A stretch of 64,000 bases of DNA. Origin: Clostridium sp. KNHs205. Its GTDB lineage: Bacteria; Bacillota; Clostridia; Lachnospirales; Lachnospiraceae. Below, piece after piece: positions 17,876-27,366 of this stretch. Both the position numbers and the translations under genes were made by a program. The stretch spans positions 3,147,501-3,211,500 of the forward strand of contig NZ_JNLE01000003.1 of NCBI RefSeq assembly GCF_000702945.1. The letters are read 5' to 3'. The notes under the pieces are model-generated. The model was not told the origin of the DNA. It did not search any database and saw only the letters and a program-made list of their open reading frames with translations. Positions within the stretch are counted from its first letter, which is position 1, and every line of letters starts with the position of its first letter.

Positions 17876-19171
17876 ATGGCAGATTACGAAAAAAAAATCA
17901 GGGACTTTATAACTGAGAATATACCCGGTGTGTTAAAAAGTCCGGTGAGCTTTATAAAATATCCCTTTATAGATCCCGGATCAGTTTATGATGGAAATGT
18001 TTGGGATTGGGATACCTACTGGTCCGTTTATGGACTCTTGAACCTCTTTGAGAAGGAAGAAGACAGCAGTACAAAGGATAAGATTGTAGAGCATGCCAAA
18101 GGAAATATCTATAACTTTCTGGATCATCAGCTGGAGGACGGATATATTCCAATGATGATTGAAGTAGGTAAATGGTCAGAGCCTTACCTGAATCTAAAGC
18201 ATAAGGAAGGTGTTATGATGAATATGCATAAACCTTTTTTATGCAGCCAGATATGCCTGATCAGTGACTATATCAAAGATTACAGCTGGATTTTGCCTTA
18301 TGTAGAACAGCTGGATAAATATTTTATGTGTTACTACAAAAATTACTTTTTTGAAATTCCCGGACTGTTTGTCTGGTGTGATGACATCATGATAGGAATG
18401 GATAATGACCCCGCTACCTTTGGCCGTCCTAAGTTCTCTACTGCAAATATCTTCTTAAACAGCTTTATGGTTTCTGAACTGCAGGCAGCAGCAAAGATTT
18501 TAAGAGAACTTGGCTTGGAAGAGGAAAGAGCAGCCTGGTACCAGCAGAAATCAGAGCAGCTTATCGCTTCTATACAAAGAGAGTGCTATGATAACAGAGA
18601 CGGATTCTTTTATTCCGCAGATGTGGATATAAAGACCAGAAAATTCGATTGGTTCCATCAGGGGTTAGGAGTATTCTGGAATACCCTGCCTATTAAAATC
18701 CGTGTCTGGTCCGGTTTCCTACCTATGTGGGCAGGCTTTGCCACAAAGGAACAGGCAGAAAGCCTGGTGAAGCATATGTTCGATAAAGATACCTTCTATA
18801 GTGATTTTGGAATCACTACTCTTGCAAAAGATGAGAAGATGTTTGATTTATCGGTTACCAATAATCCCTCCAACTGGCTTGGACCTATCTGGCTGGTTGC
18901 AAACTATATTGTATTCAGAGGACTTTTAAATTACGGATATGTGAAAGAAGCCCAAAGCATGTATGACAGAACCCTCAGATTACTTGGAGAGGATATTACG
19001 AAAACCGGAAGCCTTCATGAATATTACAATCCCTTTGACGGAGAGCCGATCATGAATGGTGGATTTATCAACTGGAACATACTGGTGTTAAATATGGCGG
19101 ACGAGTTACGGGGAAAAGCACCTATGAGGAATTATGAATGTTTCTTTCAGGGGGAAGAGAGGCAGCCATGA
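17876..19171 (+). CDS. Glycoside hydrolase of the (alpha/alpha)6-barrel MGH1/GH63-like type
   Basis: A 431-residue cytoplasmic enzyme without a signal peptide. It resembles the mannosylglycerate-hydrolase/GH63 group: VWDWDTYWSVYG near the N-terminus, the IGMDNDPATFGRP segment with the usual catalytic-acid Asp, and a C-terminal NNPSNWLGPIWLVAN. These inverting enzymes trim small glycosides. In-frame ATGs at 17840, 17864 and 17876 are possible. AAAGG at 17858-17862 fits 17876 (13 bases) better than 17864 (1 base), though neither spacing is ideal. A nearly identical leader precedes the glycosidase at 21094. Substrate unknown. Confidence 0.7.
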   Translation: MADYEKKIRDFITENIPGVLKSPVSFIKYPFIDPGSVYDGNVWDWDTYWSVYGLLNLFEKEEDSSTKDKIVEHAKGNIYNFLDHQLEDGYIPMMIEVGKWSEPYLNLKHKEGVMMNMHKPFLCSQICLISDYIKDYSWILPYVEQLDKYFMCYYKNYFFEIPGLFVWCDDIMIGMDNDPATFGRPKFSTANIFLNSFMVSELQAAAKILRELGLEEERAAWYQQKSEQLIASIQRECYDNRDGFFYSADVDIKTRKFDWFHQGLGVFWNTLPIKIRVWSGFLPMWAGFATKEQAESLVKHMFDKDTFYSDFGITTLAKDEKMFDLSVTNNPSNWLGPIWLVANYIVFRGLLNYGYVKEAQSMYDRTLRLLGEDITKTGSLHEYYNPFDGEPIMNGGFINWNILVLNMADELRGKAPMRNYECFFQGEERQP

Positions 19172-20709
19172 GGGAGGAAATAAGAAAGACAGAAAAATGG
19201 GAAGTCTTTGAACTGGTACTGGAAGGAAACGGGGATGGGAATCCCTATACAGACTATGAAATTTACGGATATTTTAGCGGTGAGCATGAGAATAAGAAGG
19301 TGAGTGGTTTCTATGACGGAGACCGCCGATATGTTATCAGATTCATGCCCTCCTTTGAAGGTATCTATACATATAGAGTGGAAGGAAGCTTTACAGAAGC
19401 TGTCTATGAAGGACAATTTGAAGTTACGGCAGCCACAGGCAATAATCATGGGCCGGTGAGGGTATGTGATACCTATCATTTTGCATACGAGGACGGAACA
19501 CCTTATTATTCCATCGGTACGACCTGTTATGCATGGACTCACCAGCCTGAAGCCATGCAGCTGGAAACCCTTGATACTTTAAGAAAAAGCCCCTTCAACA
19601 AAATAAGATTTTGCATTTTTCCAAAGCATTATGATTATAACCTGTATGAGCCCATTTCCTATCCTTACGAAGGTAAGCCCTGTGATATCAGCGGAATCAC
19701 AAAGGATAATTTTATGGAATATTTACCGTCAAATCCAGATAACAACTGGAATTACAGACGGTTTAACCCGGAACATTTTCGAATTATCGAGAAGAGGATT
19801 CAGGACTTAATGGAAATGGGGGTCGAGGCAGATCTGATTCTGATGCATCCCTATGACAGATGGGGCTTTTCAGAGATGGATAGTGAAAGCAGTGCGTTGT
19901 ATATTAATTATATTACCGCCAGATTCGCAGCTTACCGTAATGTATGGTGGTCACTTGCCAATGAATTTGATCTGTGTGAGAAAAAGGGCTTAAAAGACTG
20001 GGAGGAATATGCGAATATCCTGGTAAAGAAAGATCCTTACCGAAGGCTTCGTTCCATTCACAACTGCAAGCTCCTGTATGACTATACAAGACCCTGGGTT
20101 ACTCACTGCAGTGTACAGCGTACAGAAATCTATCTGTCCGCAGCAGGTACAAAAGCATTAAGAGAACAATACGGTAAGCCGGTTGTTTTTGATGAGGTAG
20201 GTTACGAAGGAAATATTAATTTTTCCTGGGGGAACCTTACTGCCGAGGAAATGGTAAGATTATTTTGGACAACAACTGTACGTGGAGGTTACTGCGGACA
20301 CGGAGAAACCTATATGCATGAAAAGGATAAACTCTGGTGGTCCCATGGCGGTGTACTCTACGGTGAATCTGCTGACCGACTGAAGTTTCTCTATGAGCTG
20401 TTGTTACAAACACCTGGACATGGGCTGAAACCGGCAGAAATCAAAAAATGGGAGGATAATTGTGCTACTGCTTCCCACCCCGGCTATAGCGGTAAATACT
20501 ATCTCTTTTATACTGGTCACACCAGGCCTGCCTTCAAGGAATTTGAATTCCAGCCTGAAAAGAGATATGTTGTACAGGTAATTGATACCTGGGATATGAC
20601 AATCGAAGACAGAGGTGTATATAGTAATAAATTTAGAATAGAGCTCCCCTCAAAGGAATATATGGCATTGAGAATTTGGGAAGAAGGGTTAAAAGGCTAT
20701 TTACAATAA
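19168..20709 (+). CDS. DUF5060/DUF4038/DUF5605-type glycosidase (apiosidase-like fold)
   Basis: A 513-residue cytoplasmic protein. The first ~95 residues form a beta-sandwich of the DUF5060 type (WEVFELVLEGN to GQFEVTAATG). A (beta/alpha)8 barrel of the DUF4038 type follows, with NKIRFCIFPKHYDYN, WWSLANEFDL (candidate acid/base Glu) and PVVFDEVGYEGN (candidate nucleophile Glu). The C-terminal ~90 residues look like DUF5605. DUF4038 includes the GH140 apiosidases. The ATG overlaps the previous stop codon (ATGA) and has GAGAGG 6 bases upstream. An apiose-linked substrate is an inference only. Confidence 0.7.
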   Translation: MREEIRKTEKWEVFELVLEGNGDGNPYTDYEIYGYFSGEHENKKVSGFYDGDRRYVIRFMPSFEGIYTYRVEGSFTEAVYEGQFEVTAATGNNHGPVRVCDTYHFAYEDGTPYYSIGTTCYAWTHQPEAMQLETLDTLRKSPFNKIRFCIFPKHYDYNLYEPISYPYEGKPCDISGITKDNFMEYLPSNPDNNWNYRRFNPEHFRIIEKRIQDLMEMGVEADLILMHPYDRWGFSEMDSESSALYINYITARFAAYRNVWWSLANEFDLCEKKGLKDWEEYANILVKKDPYRRLRSIHNCKLLYDYTRPWVTHCSVQRTEIYLSAAGTKALREQYGKPVVFDEVGYEGNINFSWGNLTAEEMVRLFWTTTVRGGYCGHGETYMHEKDKLWWSHGGVLYGESADRLKFLYELLLQTPGHGLKPAEIKKWEDNCATASHPGYSGKYYLFYTGHTRPAFKEFEFQPEKRYVVQVIDTWDMTIEDRGVYSNKFRIELPSKEYMALRIWEEGLKGYLQ

Positions 20710-20758
20710 TACGAAATTTACATTAGGAAGTATTATTTTGAATGATCCAAAAGTATAA

Positions 20759-20820
20759 TTCACACTTTGATTTATGGCAGTGGTACAACAGTCTGTAGAT
20801 GTGGTATGCAAGGGTACTAG
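20759..20820 (+). repeat. Dispersed intergenic element, copy A
   Basis: Begins TTCACACTTTGATT and ends TGGTATGCAAGGGTACTAG. Similar elements lie at 54224 and 62887, each ahead of a transport or sugar gene. The spacer 20710-21093 otherwise holds only a short AGTGT/ACACT hairpin after this element and no gene. Confidence 0.4.
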
Positions 20821-21093
20821 TGTGAAAAACACTCAGCCTGACATAAAATAAAAAGCACAAGCCAGTACAATGTTCTGCAAATACCTATGCATTATCCTGT
20901 TCTGAATCACTAATAGGTTATTATTCAGGTTTTGACGTAAGCCCCCCAAAAGCATTTCCTGAATATACAACTAAGTGAATTCAACTGCAGAAGGATGCAC
21001 AGGTATTTAGAGAACATTGTACTAAGAGGCTGGATGAATAATAAAGTAACTGCAGCTCCTATTGCAGGTTATAAGAAAGGCATGGTTGTCAAG

Positions 21094-24000
21094 ATGAAAG
21101 AGTTTAAAAATCCTTCCAATAAATTCAGGCCGATACCTTTTTGGTCCTGGAATGATCAATTGGAGAAAGATGAAATACAGAATCAGATAGTGGAAATGAA
21201 ACAGGCAGGCGTGGGAGGTGCTTTCTTCCATGCCAGATCCGGTTTAAAGGTGGATTATCTGGGAGATGAATGGTTTGAATGCATCAAAGCCGGAATAGAC
21301 AAAGGAAAAGAGGTCGGTCTGGATGTCTGGCTCTATGATGAAGAAGGCTGGCCCAGCGGGTTTGCTGGAGGAATCGTTCCGGCACTTTCGGCAGATTATC
21401 ATGCCAAGTTCATGACCCTTGAAAGATATACCTCCTTAAAGGATATTGATAAAGCGGCCATGTTAGCTGTATACCTATATGATAAGGAAAGGGAGTTCTA
21501 TGTTAAGATTGACTGGGACTATAATACACTGTTAAATGAGGGACAGGAATTTCTTGCGATTAGAAGACATACCAATCCTTATTATATTGATACAATGAAT
21601 AAGAGGGCAGTGGAAGCATTCTTACAATGCACCCATGAGGTTTACTTTGAAAAATACGGGGAAGATTTCGGAACCTTTATAAAAGGATTCTTTACGGATG
21701 AACCAAGACTTACCTGCAATCATTTCGGGGAGCTGCCTTGGTCTGATGAGCTGACAGAGAATTTTAAGCACCGTTATGGCTATGAGCTTTCTGACTGTCT
21801 GCCAGCTTTGTTTATCAAATCCGGTAATTATGAGAAATTCCGCTATGATTTCTGGAAGCTGGTGAACGATTTATTTGTAAAGAGCTATATGAAGACCATA
21901 TATGACTGGTGTGAAGCACATGGCTGTAAATCTACCGGACATATTATGATGGAGGAAAGCATTTTCAGTCAGATGACCAGTACCGGTGGAGTTATGCCTT
22001 TTTATGAATACATGCATATTCCGGGGATTGATTGGCTAAGGCGTCCCATTTCCACTCCTGTTATCGGGAAACAGGTTGGCTCTGCTGCCTGCCAGCTGGG
22101 AAAAGACAAAGTAATAACAGAATCTTTTGCACTCTGCGGCTGGAATGTATCCTTTGAAGAATTAAAATGGATTGCTGAGTGGCAGTTTGTGAACGGTGTT
22201 AACATGATCTGTCAGCATTTACAGGCATATACAATAAGAGGCTCCAGAAAGAGGGATTATCCGCCTTCCTTGTTCCATCAGCAGACCTGGTGGAAGGATT
22301 ATAAGAAATTCAATGATTATCTGGGACGCTTATGTGTGGCACTGTCAGAAGGAAATCAGTCAGCAGACGTACTTCTGCTGCATCCAATGAGAAGCGGTTA
22401 TGTAACCTATGATGGTACCAGAACAGAGGATATCAGAGTCTTAGACGATGAATTTAGCAAAATCTCTGTAAGTCTTTCCGGAAATCATATAAGCTATCAT
22501 TATGGAGATGAGACAATTATTGAAAATCATGGACAAATAGAGGAAGGACAATTCCTGCTTGGTAAAATTGCTTACAAAACCGTAATACTTCCTCATATGC
22601 ATTCCATTGATAATATTACTGTGAAACTATTATTGGAGTTTCTGAAAAAAGGAGGTGTTGTACTAAGCACAGGAAGATTCCCTACTTTTACCAATGGCAG
22701 CGAAGAAGAACTTGCTCAATTAAAAGCTGGCTGTGTAGCTATTAAGGCGGAAGAAATCAGAGACTATCTCAAAAAGGTAAAGCTGGTGTCTCTGAGTATA
22801 GCAGAAAAGAAGAAAGAGATTAGCAGCATCTCTTATCAGCAAAGGCAAACCAGGGAAGGAACCCTGCTCTTCCTTGTTAATCATGACCAGAAGGAAACCT
22901 ATCAGGCAGAGGTCACAGTACTTAATGGCAGTTATCAGGTAAAACGACTGGTGGCTGAGACTGGAGAAGAAGAGGTAATAGGTTTTTCGGCAGAGAAGGA
23001 TAAGACCGTCTTTACACTGGAATTTAAACCGATGCAATCCTATATCCTTATGCTGGAACAGACAGAGGCATCTCAGACAATTTCTGTACCTGTTGCAGAA
23101 TACGAAAATATAACCTTGCAAAAGGACTGGAAAATTGAAAAGCTTGGTTTGAATTCACTTACTCTTGATACCTGTATGTACCGTATTGACGGAGGAGAAG
23201 TTATGGGACCGATACCGGTTATCAAACTTCAGGATATTCTTATGGAACTTAGAAAGCCCTGTGAAGTTACAATGAATTTTTCTTTCGAGGCTGACCTTGA
23301 TCTGAAAGCTAATAAAGAGTTCTATCTGGTGGTTGAAGAGGCGAAAATATTTAACATTACAGTGAATGGAACACCTATTTCCTACAATGAAGAAGCTGGC
23401 TACTGGAAAGATAAGACATTTAAAAAAGTAGACATTAAACCTACAGTCATAAACGGCAGAAATGAAGTAACTTTACATACCACCTTCCGCCAGAGCCAGA
23501 AGGTATATGAGGTACTATACGGTGAAAATGTTTACGAGACGGAAAAGAATAAAATCACCTACGAGGTGGAATTAGAGAGTATTTACCTCTTAGGTGATTT
23601 CGGGATTGTTTCTAAAACTCCTTTCAGAAATGTTGAAAGGGATGCTATGTTTAGTGACGGACCTTTTCTGGTAGTGGATAAACCGGTTGCTTTTTATGGA
23701 AATGAATTTACAAAACAGGGGCTTCTGTTTTTTGCAGAGGATATGGTAATCAGCCAGAATATTGAAATTACTGATAAGAATAAAAAGTATCTACTGGATT
23801 TCGGAAAACAGAATGCACCGCTGATTAAGATCTTCGTAAACGGGTATCAGGTTAAGGCTTCTTTATGGGCTCCTTACACTGCTGATATCAGTGACTATGT
23901 CAAGGAAGGTATTAACGAGATCAAGCTATGGATCTATGCCTCAAATCGTAACCTTCTGGGACCGCATCATCATATTGACGGGGAATGCTATAATGTTGGT

Positions 24001-24132
24001 CCTGATAGCTTCACCGGGAAATGGAGCTGGGTGGAGCGTAAGTCAGAAGCAGATGCTACAGACATAGCAGACAGAACGAAAAACTATTGGACAGATTCAT
24101 ATAGTTTTGTAAAATTTGGATTAAAGGAATAG
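21094..24132 (+). CDS. GH106-like glycoside hydrolase (alpha-L-rhamnosidase-related)
   Basis: A 1012-residue cytoplasmic enzyme. The N-terminal barrel begins FRPIPFWSWND and includes GVGGAFFHARSG, VWLYDEEGWPSGFAGG and FFTDEPRLTC, features of large bacterial rhamnosidase-type hydrolases. Residues ~500-600 resemble a GATase-like domain (LLHPMRSGYV, TVILPHMHSID), and the C-terminal half is beta-sandwich with galactose-binding-like modules. The start at 21094 is chosen by alignment and by a leader shared with the gene at 17876. No signal peptide, so it acts on imported glycosides. Linkage specificity is not determined. Confidence 0.7.
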   Translation: MKEFKNPSNKFRPIPFWSWNDQLEKDEIQNQIVEMKQAGVGGAFFHARSGLKVDYLGDEWFECIKAGIDKGKEVGLDVWLYDEEGWPSGFAGGIVPALSADYHAKFMTLERYTSLKDIDKAAMLAVYLYDKEREFYVKIDWDYNTLLNEGQEFLAIRRHTNPYYIDTMNKRAVEAFLQCTHEVYFEKYGEDFGTFIKGFFTDEPRLTCNHFGELPWSDELTENFKHRYGYELSDCLPALFIKSGNYEKFRYDFWKLVNDLFVKSYMKTIYDWCEAHGCKSTGHIMMEESIFSQMTSTGGVMPFYEYMHIPGIDWLRRPISTPVIGKQVGSAACQLGKDKVITESFALCGWNVSFEELKWIAEWQFVNGVNMICQHLQAYTIRGSRKRDYPPSLFHQQTWWKDYKKFNDYLGRLCVALSEGNQSADVLLLHPMRSGYVTYDGTRTEDIRVLDDEFSKISVSLSGNHISYHYGDETIIENHGQIEEGQFLLGKIAYKTVILPHMHSIDNITVKLLLEFLKKGGVVLSTGRFPTFTNGSEEELAQLKAGCVAIKAEEIRDYLKKVKLVSLSIAEKKKEISSISYQQRQTREGTLLFLVNHDQKETYQAEVTVLNGSYQVKRLVAETGEEEVIGFSAEKDKTVFTLEFKPMQSYILMLEQTEASQTISVPVAEYENITLQKDWKIEKLGLNSLTLDTCMYRIDGGEVMGPIPVIKLQDILMELRKPCEVTMNFSFEADLDLKANKEFYLVVEEAKIFNITVNGTPISYNEEAGYWKDKTFKKVDIKPTVINGRNEVTLHTTFRQSQKVYEVLYGENVYETEKNKITYEVELESIYLLGDFGIVSKTPFRNVERDAMFSDGPFLVVDKPVAFYGNEFTKQGLLFFAEDMVISQNIEITDKNKKYLLDFGKQNAPLIKIFVNGYQVKASLWAPYTADISDYVKEGINEIKLWIYASNRNLLGPHHHIDGECYNVGPDSFTGKWSWVERKSEADATDIADRTKNYWTDSYSFVKFGLKE

Positions 24133-24203
24133 TTTTGTTTATATTGAAGCTGCCATTTGGCATTGGAACAAGGTCAATATATTTATGAAAGAGAGGAAAT
24201 TGT

Positions 24204-25004
24204 ATGAATAAGGTAATCCTATCCCTCGCCCCTGTAAATGCAGCAACAGGACCCTTTTCTATACAGGAAACAGCAGAAGATATCGTAAAGAGCATAGACG
24301 CAGGAGCTTCCATGTGCCATCTTCACAGCAGAGACAGGGAGGGGAAACTTACACCTGATATATCTGTTATGTGTGAGATATTTGATGAAGTGCTGCGGCA
24401 GAGAGATGTGGTGGTACAAACCTCGACTGGCGGAGTTTCTGATATGAACATCCGGGAAAGGTGCAAGCCTTTAGAGTATCCTGAAGCAGAAACCGCGTCT
24501 CTAAACGGTGGCTCCACCAATCTGGGAGAAGCCGTTTATAGAAATTCTATGGAGGATATCAGATATTGCTCAAAGGTCTGCTATGAGAAAAAGGTATTGC
24601 CGGAGATAGAAGTCTTTGATATTGGAATGATTGATAATATCAATAAGCTAAGAGAAGAGCAGCCTTTTCTTGAACCGGTCTTCTTTAATCTGGTATTTGG
24701 CCACAGAGGGGGGATGCAGCCTACAGTAGAAGCTCTTTATGCGTTCAAGTCCTTCGTCCCAAAAGACTGTTTATGGGGTGTCACTCATTATGGCAGGGAT
24801 AACTGGACTTTTCTCGCTGCTGCAATTGCCATAGGTGCCGCAGAAGTACGTATTGGCTTCGAGGACAGTGCTTATCTGGCGCCTGGTAAAAGTGCAGTAA
24901 AAAATTATGAATTGGTAGAAAGACTGGCAGGGTTGGTACAGGCTATGGGACTTAAAGTTGCAACCGTGGCAGAGGCCAGAGAAATATTAAAACTGTCCAA
25001 ATAG
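24204..25004 (+). CDS. BKACE-family beta-keto acid cleavage enzyme (DUF849)
   Basis: A 266-residue TIM-barrel protein. It has the zinc-binding CHLHSRDREG near residue 40, the TSTGG loop near residue 75, ASLNGGSTNLG, the NLVFGHRGG strand and the C-terminal HYGRDNW with EVRIGFEDSAYL. BKACE enzymes condense a beta-keto acid with acetyl-CoA and release a CoA ester plus acetoacetate. The ribosome site GAGAGG precedes the ATG by 7 bases. It lies 71 bases after the rhamnosidase-like gene and seems part of that operon. A role with sugar-derived beta-keto acids would be unusual. Function within the family is firm; substrate is unknown. Confidence 0.8.
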   Translation: MNKVILSLAPVNAATGPFSIQETAEDIVKSIDAGASMCHLHSRDREGKLTPDISVMCEIFDEVLRQRDVVVQTSTGGVSDMNIRERCKPLEYPEAETASLNGGSTNLGEAVYRNSMEDIRYCSKVCYEKKVLPEIEVFDIGMIDNINKLREEQPFLEPVFFNLVFGHRGGMQPTVEALYAFKSFVPKDCLWGVTHYGRDNWTFLAAAIAIGAAEVRIGFEDSAYLAPGKSAVKNYELVERLAGLVQAMGLKVATVAEAREILKLSK

Positions 25005-25108
25005 CAATTTTTATAGGTTGGTTAAATAAGTGTTTTATCTCTCGCAAATTTAAGACACTAAAATAATCATAAAATAACATGTCAAAAAACTATAATACAA
25101 CTGTTATT

Positions 25109-25152
25109 AAAACCATTTGAACGTTGTGGTAAAACCATTCGAACGTCATGGT
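25109..25152. repeat. 22-bp direct repeat, two copies
   Basis: AAAACCATTYGAACGTYRTGGT occurs at 25109-25130 and 25131-25152, and a third copy begins at 25153 but breaks off. Each unit is partly palindromic (ACCAT/ATGGT), like paired operator sites. A CACATAG/CTATGTG hairpin follows at about 25173-25198. No gene is present from 25005 to 25744. Confidence 0.55.
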
Positions 25153-25268
25153 AAACCCAGGTGAAGTGTCACATAGTTCTTGACGCTTTGATCTATGTGG
25201 CAGAATACTTACTGTAATAACGATAATTTATTTGATAGACAATCCAAGGAATTAAATACAGAGTAAAA

Positions 25269-25367
25269 ATATAAGTTGAATTAAGTTTTTCAGTAACCCT
25301 ATATAAAAATATCGTTTATTCGAACTTTTTATATAGGGAAGCAGAAAATCTTATATTCAACTTATAT
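25269..25367. repeat. Long two-part hairpin in the spacer before hsp20
   Basis: The inner stem is CCCTATATAAAAA (25297-25309) with TTTTTATATAGGG (25326-25338). The outer arms ATATAAGTTGAATTAAG and CTTATATTCAACTTATAT also pair with one small bulge. A smaller AGCCGCTT/AAGCGGCT hairpin lies at 25491-25512. It could be a transcription end for the sugar operon or a dispersed palindrome. Confidence 0.6.
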
Positions 25368-25667
25368 TGCTTATATTGCTTCTGAGAAGCATAATAACTT
25401 TAATATTGTTACATAAGATAGAGGCACAGTAAATATTACCTGCTTTCTATTGAAGGTTCTTAATAGTTTAATACCTAGAGAGCCGCTTATAGTTCTTTGA
25501 AGTGAAGCGGCTGTTGATATCACACCGAAAGGAATTTATTATCCTTTATACAATGCTGTAAGGCTGGCTGCTGCTGGGACTCCAGTAGAAAAAAGATGTA
25601 CTGAACTTAAACAACTGTGTTGTTTTGATTGAGGCAATGACCTGATAAAAAAGTTTATATTTTATAC

Positions 25668-25698
25668 TTGACATTGAATATTATTAGTGTTATATAAT
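25668..25698 (+). promoter_or_regulatory. Promoter of hsp20
   Basis: TTGACA at 25668-25673, then TATATA at 25691 (17-base spacer) overlapping TATAAT at 25693. Downstream, GTTATATAATATATATAAC and ATAACATATATAAT form AT-rich near-palindromes that could bind a stress regulator. No CIRCE element (TTAGCACTC) is seen. Confidence 0.65.
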
Positions 25699-25744
25699 AT
25701 ATATAACATCAATAACATATATAATATTCAAGGAGGTATAATCT

Positions 25745-26176
25745 ATGTTTCTGGCAAACAGAGTGAATAATTTATTTGATGAAATGTTTAAAGAGTCTTT
25801 CTTTGAATCACCGGCATGGTTTAATCAATCTCAGATGATGAAAACAGATGTGCAGGAAAAAGAAGGTAATTACCTCATAGATATGGAATTACCCGGATTT
25901 TCAAAAGAAGACCTGCAAGCCGAATTAAGAGATGGTTATTTGACCATTACCGCTAACAGGAATGAGAATAAAGAGGAAAAGGATAAGGATGGGAATTATA
26001 TCAGACGGGAACGGTTTACAGGAAGCAGCAAGAGAAGCTTCTATGTCGGAGATAAGGTGAAACAGGAAGATATTAAGGCTTCTTTTAAAGATGGTATACT
26101 TCGCCTTACGGTTCCGAAAATATCCGAAGGCATTGAAGAAAAGAAGGGCTATATTGCAATCGAATCCGAAATTTGA
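25745..26176 (+). CDS. hsp20: Small heat-shock protein (Hsp20/alpha-crystallin)
   Basis: A 143-residue ATP-independent chaperone. The N-terminal 35 residues are variable. The alpha-crystallin domain runs from about residue 36 (MKTDVQEKEGNYLIDMELPG), with KEDLQAELRDGYLTI and a RRERFTGSSKRSF loop. It ends with the conserved DGILRLTVPK, and a short C-terminal tail follows. It holds unfolding proteins as oligomers in the cytoplasm. AAGGAGG is 7-8 bases before the ATG. It is a single-gene unit with its own promoter and terminator. Confidence 0.93.
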   Translation: MFLANRVNNLFDEMFKESFFESPAWFNQSQMMKTDVQEKEGNYLIDMELPGFSKEDLQAELRDGYLTITANRNENKEEKDKDGNYIRRERFTGSSKRSFYVGDKVKQEDIKASFKDGILRLTVPKISEGIEEKKGYIAIESEI

Positions 26177-26256
26177 CGTCTGGTTAGTGTGTATAATAGA
26201 GAAGCTGGTTAAAACTGTTTACAATTTCATTCATAAAAATTAAATAAATAAATTAA

Positions 26257-26317
26257 AAATCTAGTACGGCCTTGCATAAATTCACTTAACGCTGCAAGGC
26301 TGTACTAGATTTTTTTG
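26257..26317 (+). terminator. Terminator after hsp20
   Basis: AATCTAGTACGGCCTTGCA pairs with TGCAAGGCTGTACTAGATT over about 19 pairs including one G-U, followed by seven Ts. Confidence 0.85.
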
Positions 26318-26404
26318 TATAAATAAAAAATTTCACGTTTCAAAGTATAAGTATTTGGTGTAAAATGATTAAAATTTATTAAAAATATGGAATGAGGTAT
26401 TGTA

Positions 26405-27157
26405 ATGCTGACAGAAAAACGGTTTGAAGAAATATTAAGGCTGGTGGATGAGAAGGGAATGGTGACATTACAGGAGCTAAAAAATATATTTGCTGCATCT
26501 GAGTCCACTCTTCGCAGAGATTTAACGACTCTTCATAACAGCGGTAAACTGGTTAAGGTTTTTGGAGGGGCAATGTCTTTGGATGCTCATTACCGGACCA
26601 AGGATATTGAGGTACCTACCCGCAGGGAGGTGAACAGAGAGGAAAAATTGCGTATTGCTGAATACGGAGCTTCCCTAATCGGACCGGATGATTTTGTATA
26701 TCTGGATGCAGGTACCACTACCGGTTATATGATAGATTTTATCCAAACCAAACAGGCTACTTTTGTTACCAACGGTGTTAACCATGCACAGCGTTTGGCA
26801 GCAGCCGGGCTTCATGTCATTCTTATCGGTGGAGAGCTAAAGGCTTCTACGGAAGCTGTGGTAGGGAGTGAAGCAACGATTCAGCTTCAAAAATATCATT
26901 TTACGTTGGGCTTTCTTGGGGCAAACGGTATACATCAACACAGCGGTTTTTCCACTCCGGATAACAATGAAGCAATGATAAAGCAGATTGCCTTGAAACA
27001 GATTCGCCGTCCTTATATTTTGTGTGACCATTCCAAATTCGGTCAGATTAGTCCGGTAACTTTTGGGGATTTAGACCATGCTGTTATTATTACAGACCGA
27101 GTGGATAAGCCGGAATATAAAAAACTTGAGAATATTATTATATTGAATGAAGCATAA
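26405..27157 (+). CDS. DeoR-family regulator of the fructose operon
   Basis: A 250-residue repressor of the DeoR/FruR type. The N-terminal winged helix reads FEEILRLVDEKGMVTLQELK, then SESTLRRDLTTL. The C-terminal sensor domain has DDFVYLDAGTTTGYMI and VVGSEA, typical of phosphosugar-binding ISOCOT folds. The effector in this family is often fructose 1-phosphate, which fits the following fruK and PTS genes. GAGGT precedes the ATG by 6 bases. A 209-base gap separates it from fruK. Confidence 0.9.
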   Translation: MLTEKRFEEILRLVDEKGMVTLQELKNIFAASESTLRRDLTTLHNSGKLVKVFGGAMSLDAHYRTKDIEVPTRREVNREEKLRIAEYGASLIGPDDFVYLDAGTTTGYMIDFIQTKQATFVTNGVNHAQRLAAAGLHVILIGGELKASTEAVVGSEATIQLQKYHFTLGFLGANGIHQHSGFSTPDNNEAMIKQIALKQIRRPYILCDHSKFGQISPVTFGDLDHAVIITDRVDKPEYKKLENIIILNEA

Positions 27158-27366
27158 TAGAAAAAATAACTGGCCTGATATGCTTTTGTATGACTGAAAA
27201 TGAATGGAATTGAATGAGATTTGGCAGTTGTGCACAATTTTAGTACTTAAACACTAGGAATAAAGTCGATTGGAAATGAGCGAATATGATTGTAAAATAA
27301 ATAAGAAGCATATAAATCATTCAAAAATATTCATTATCAGTAATTTGTGCTGCAGGAGGCTAGACA

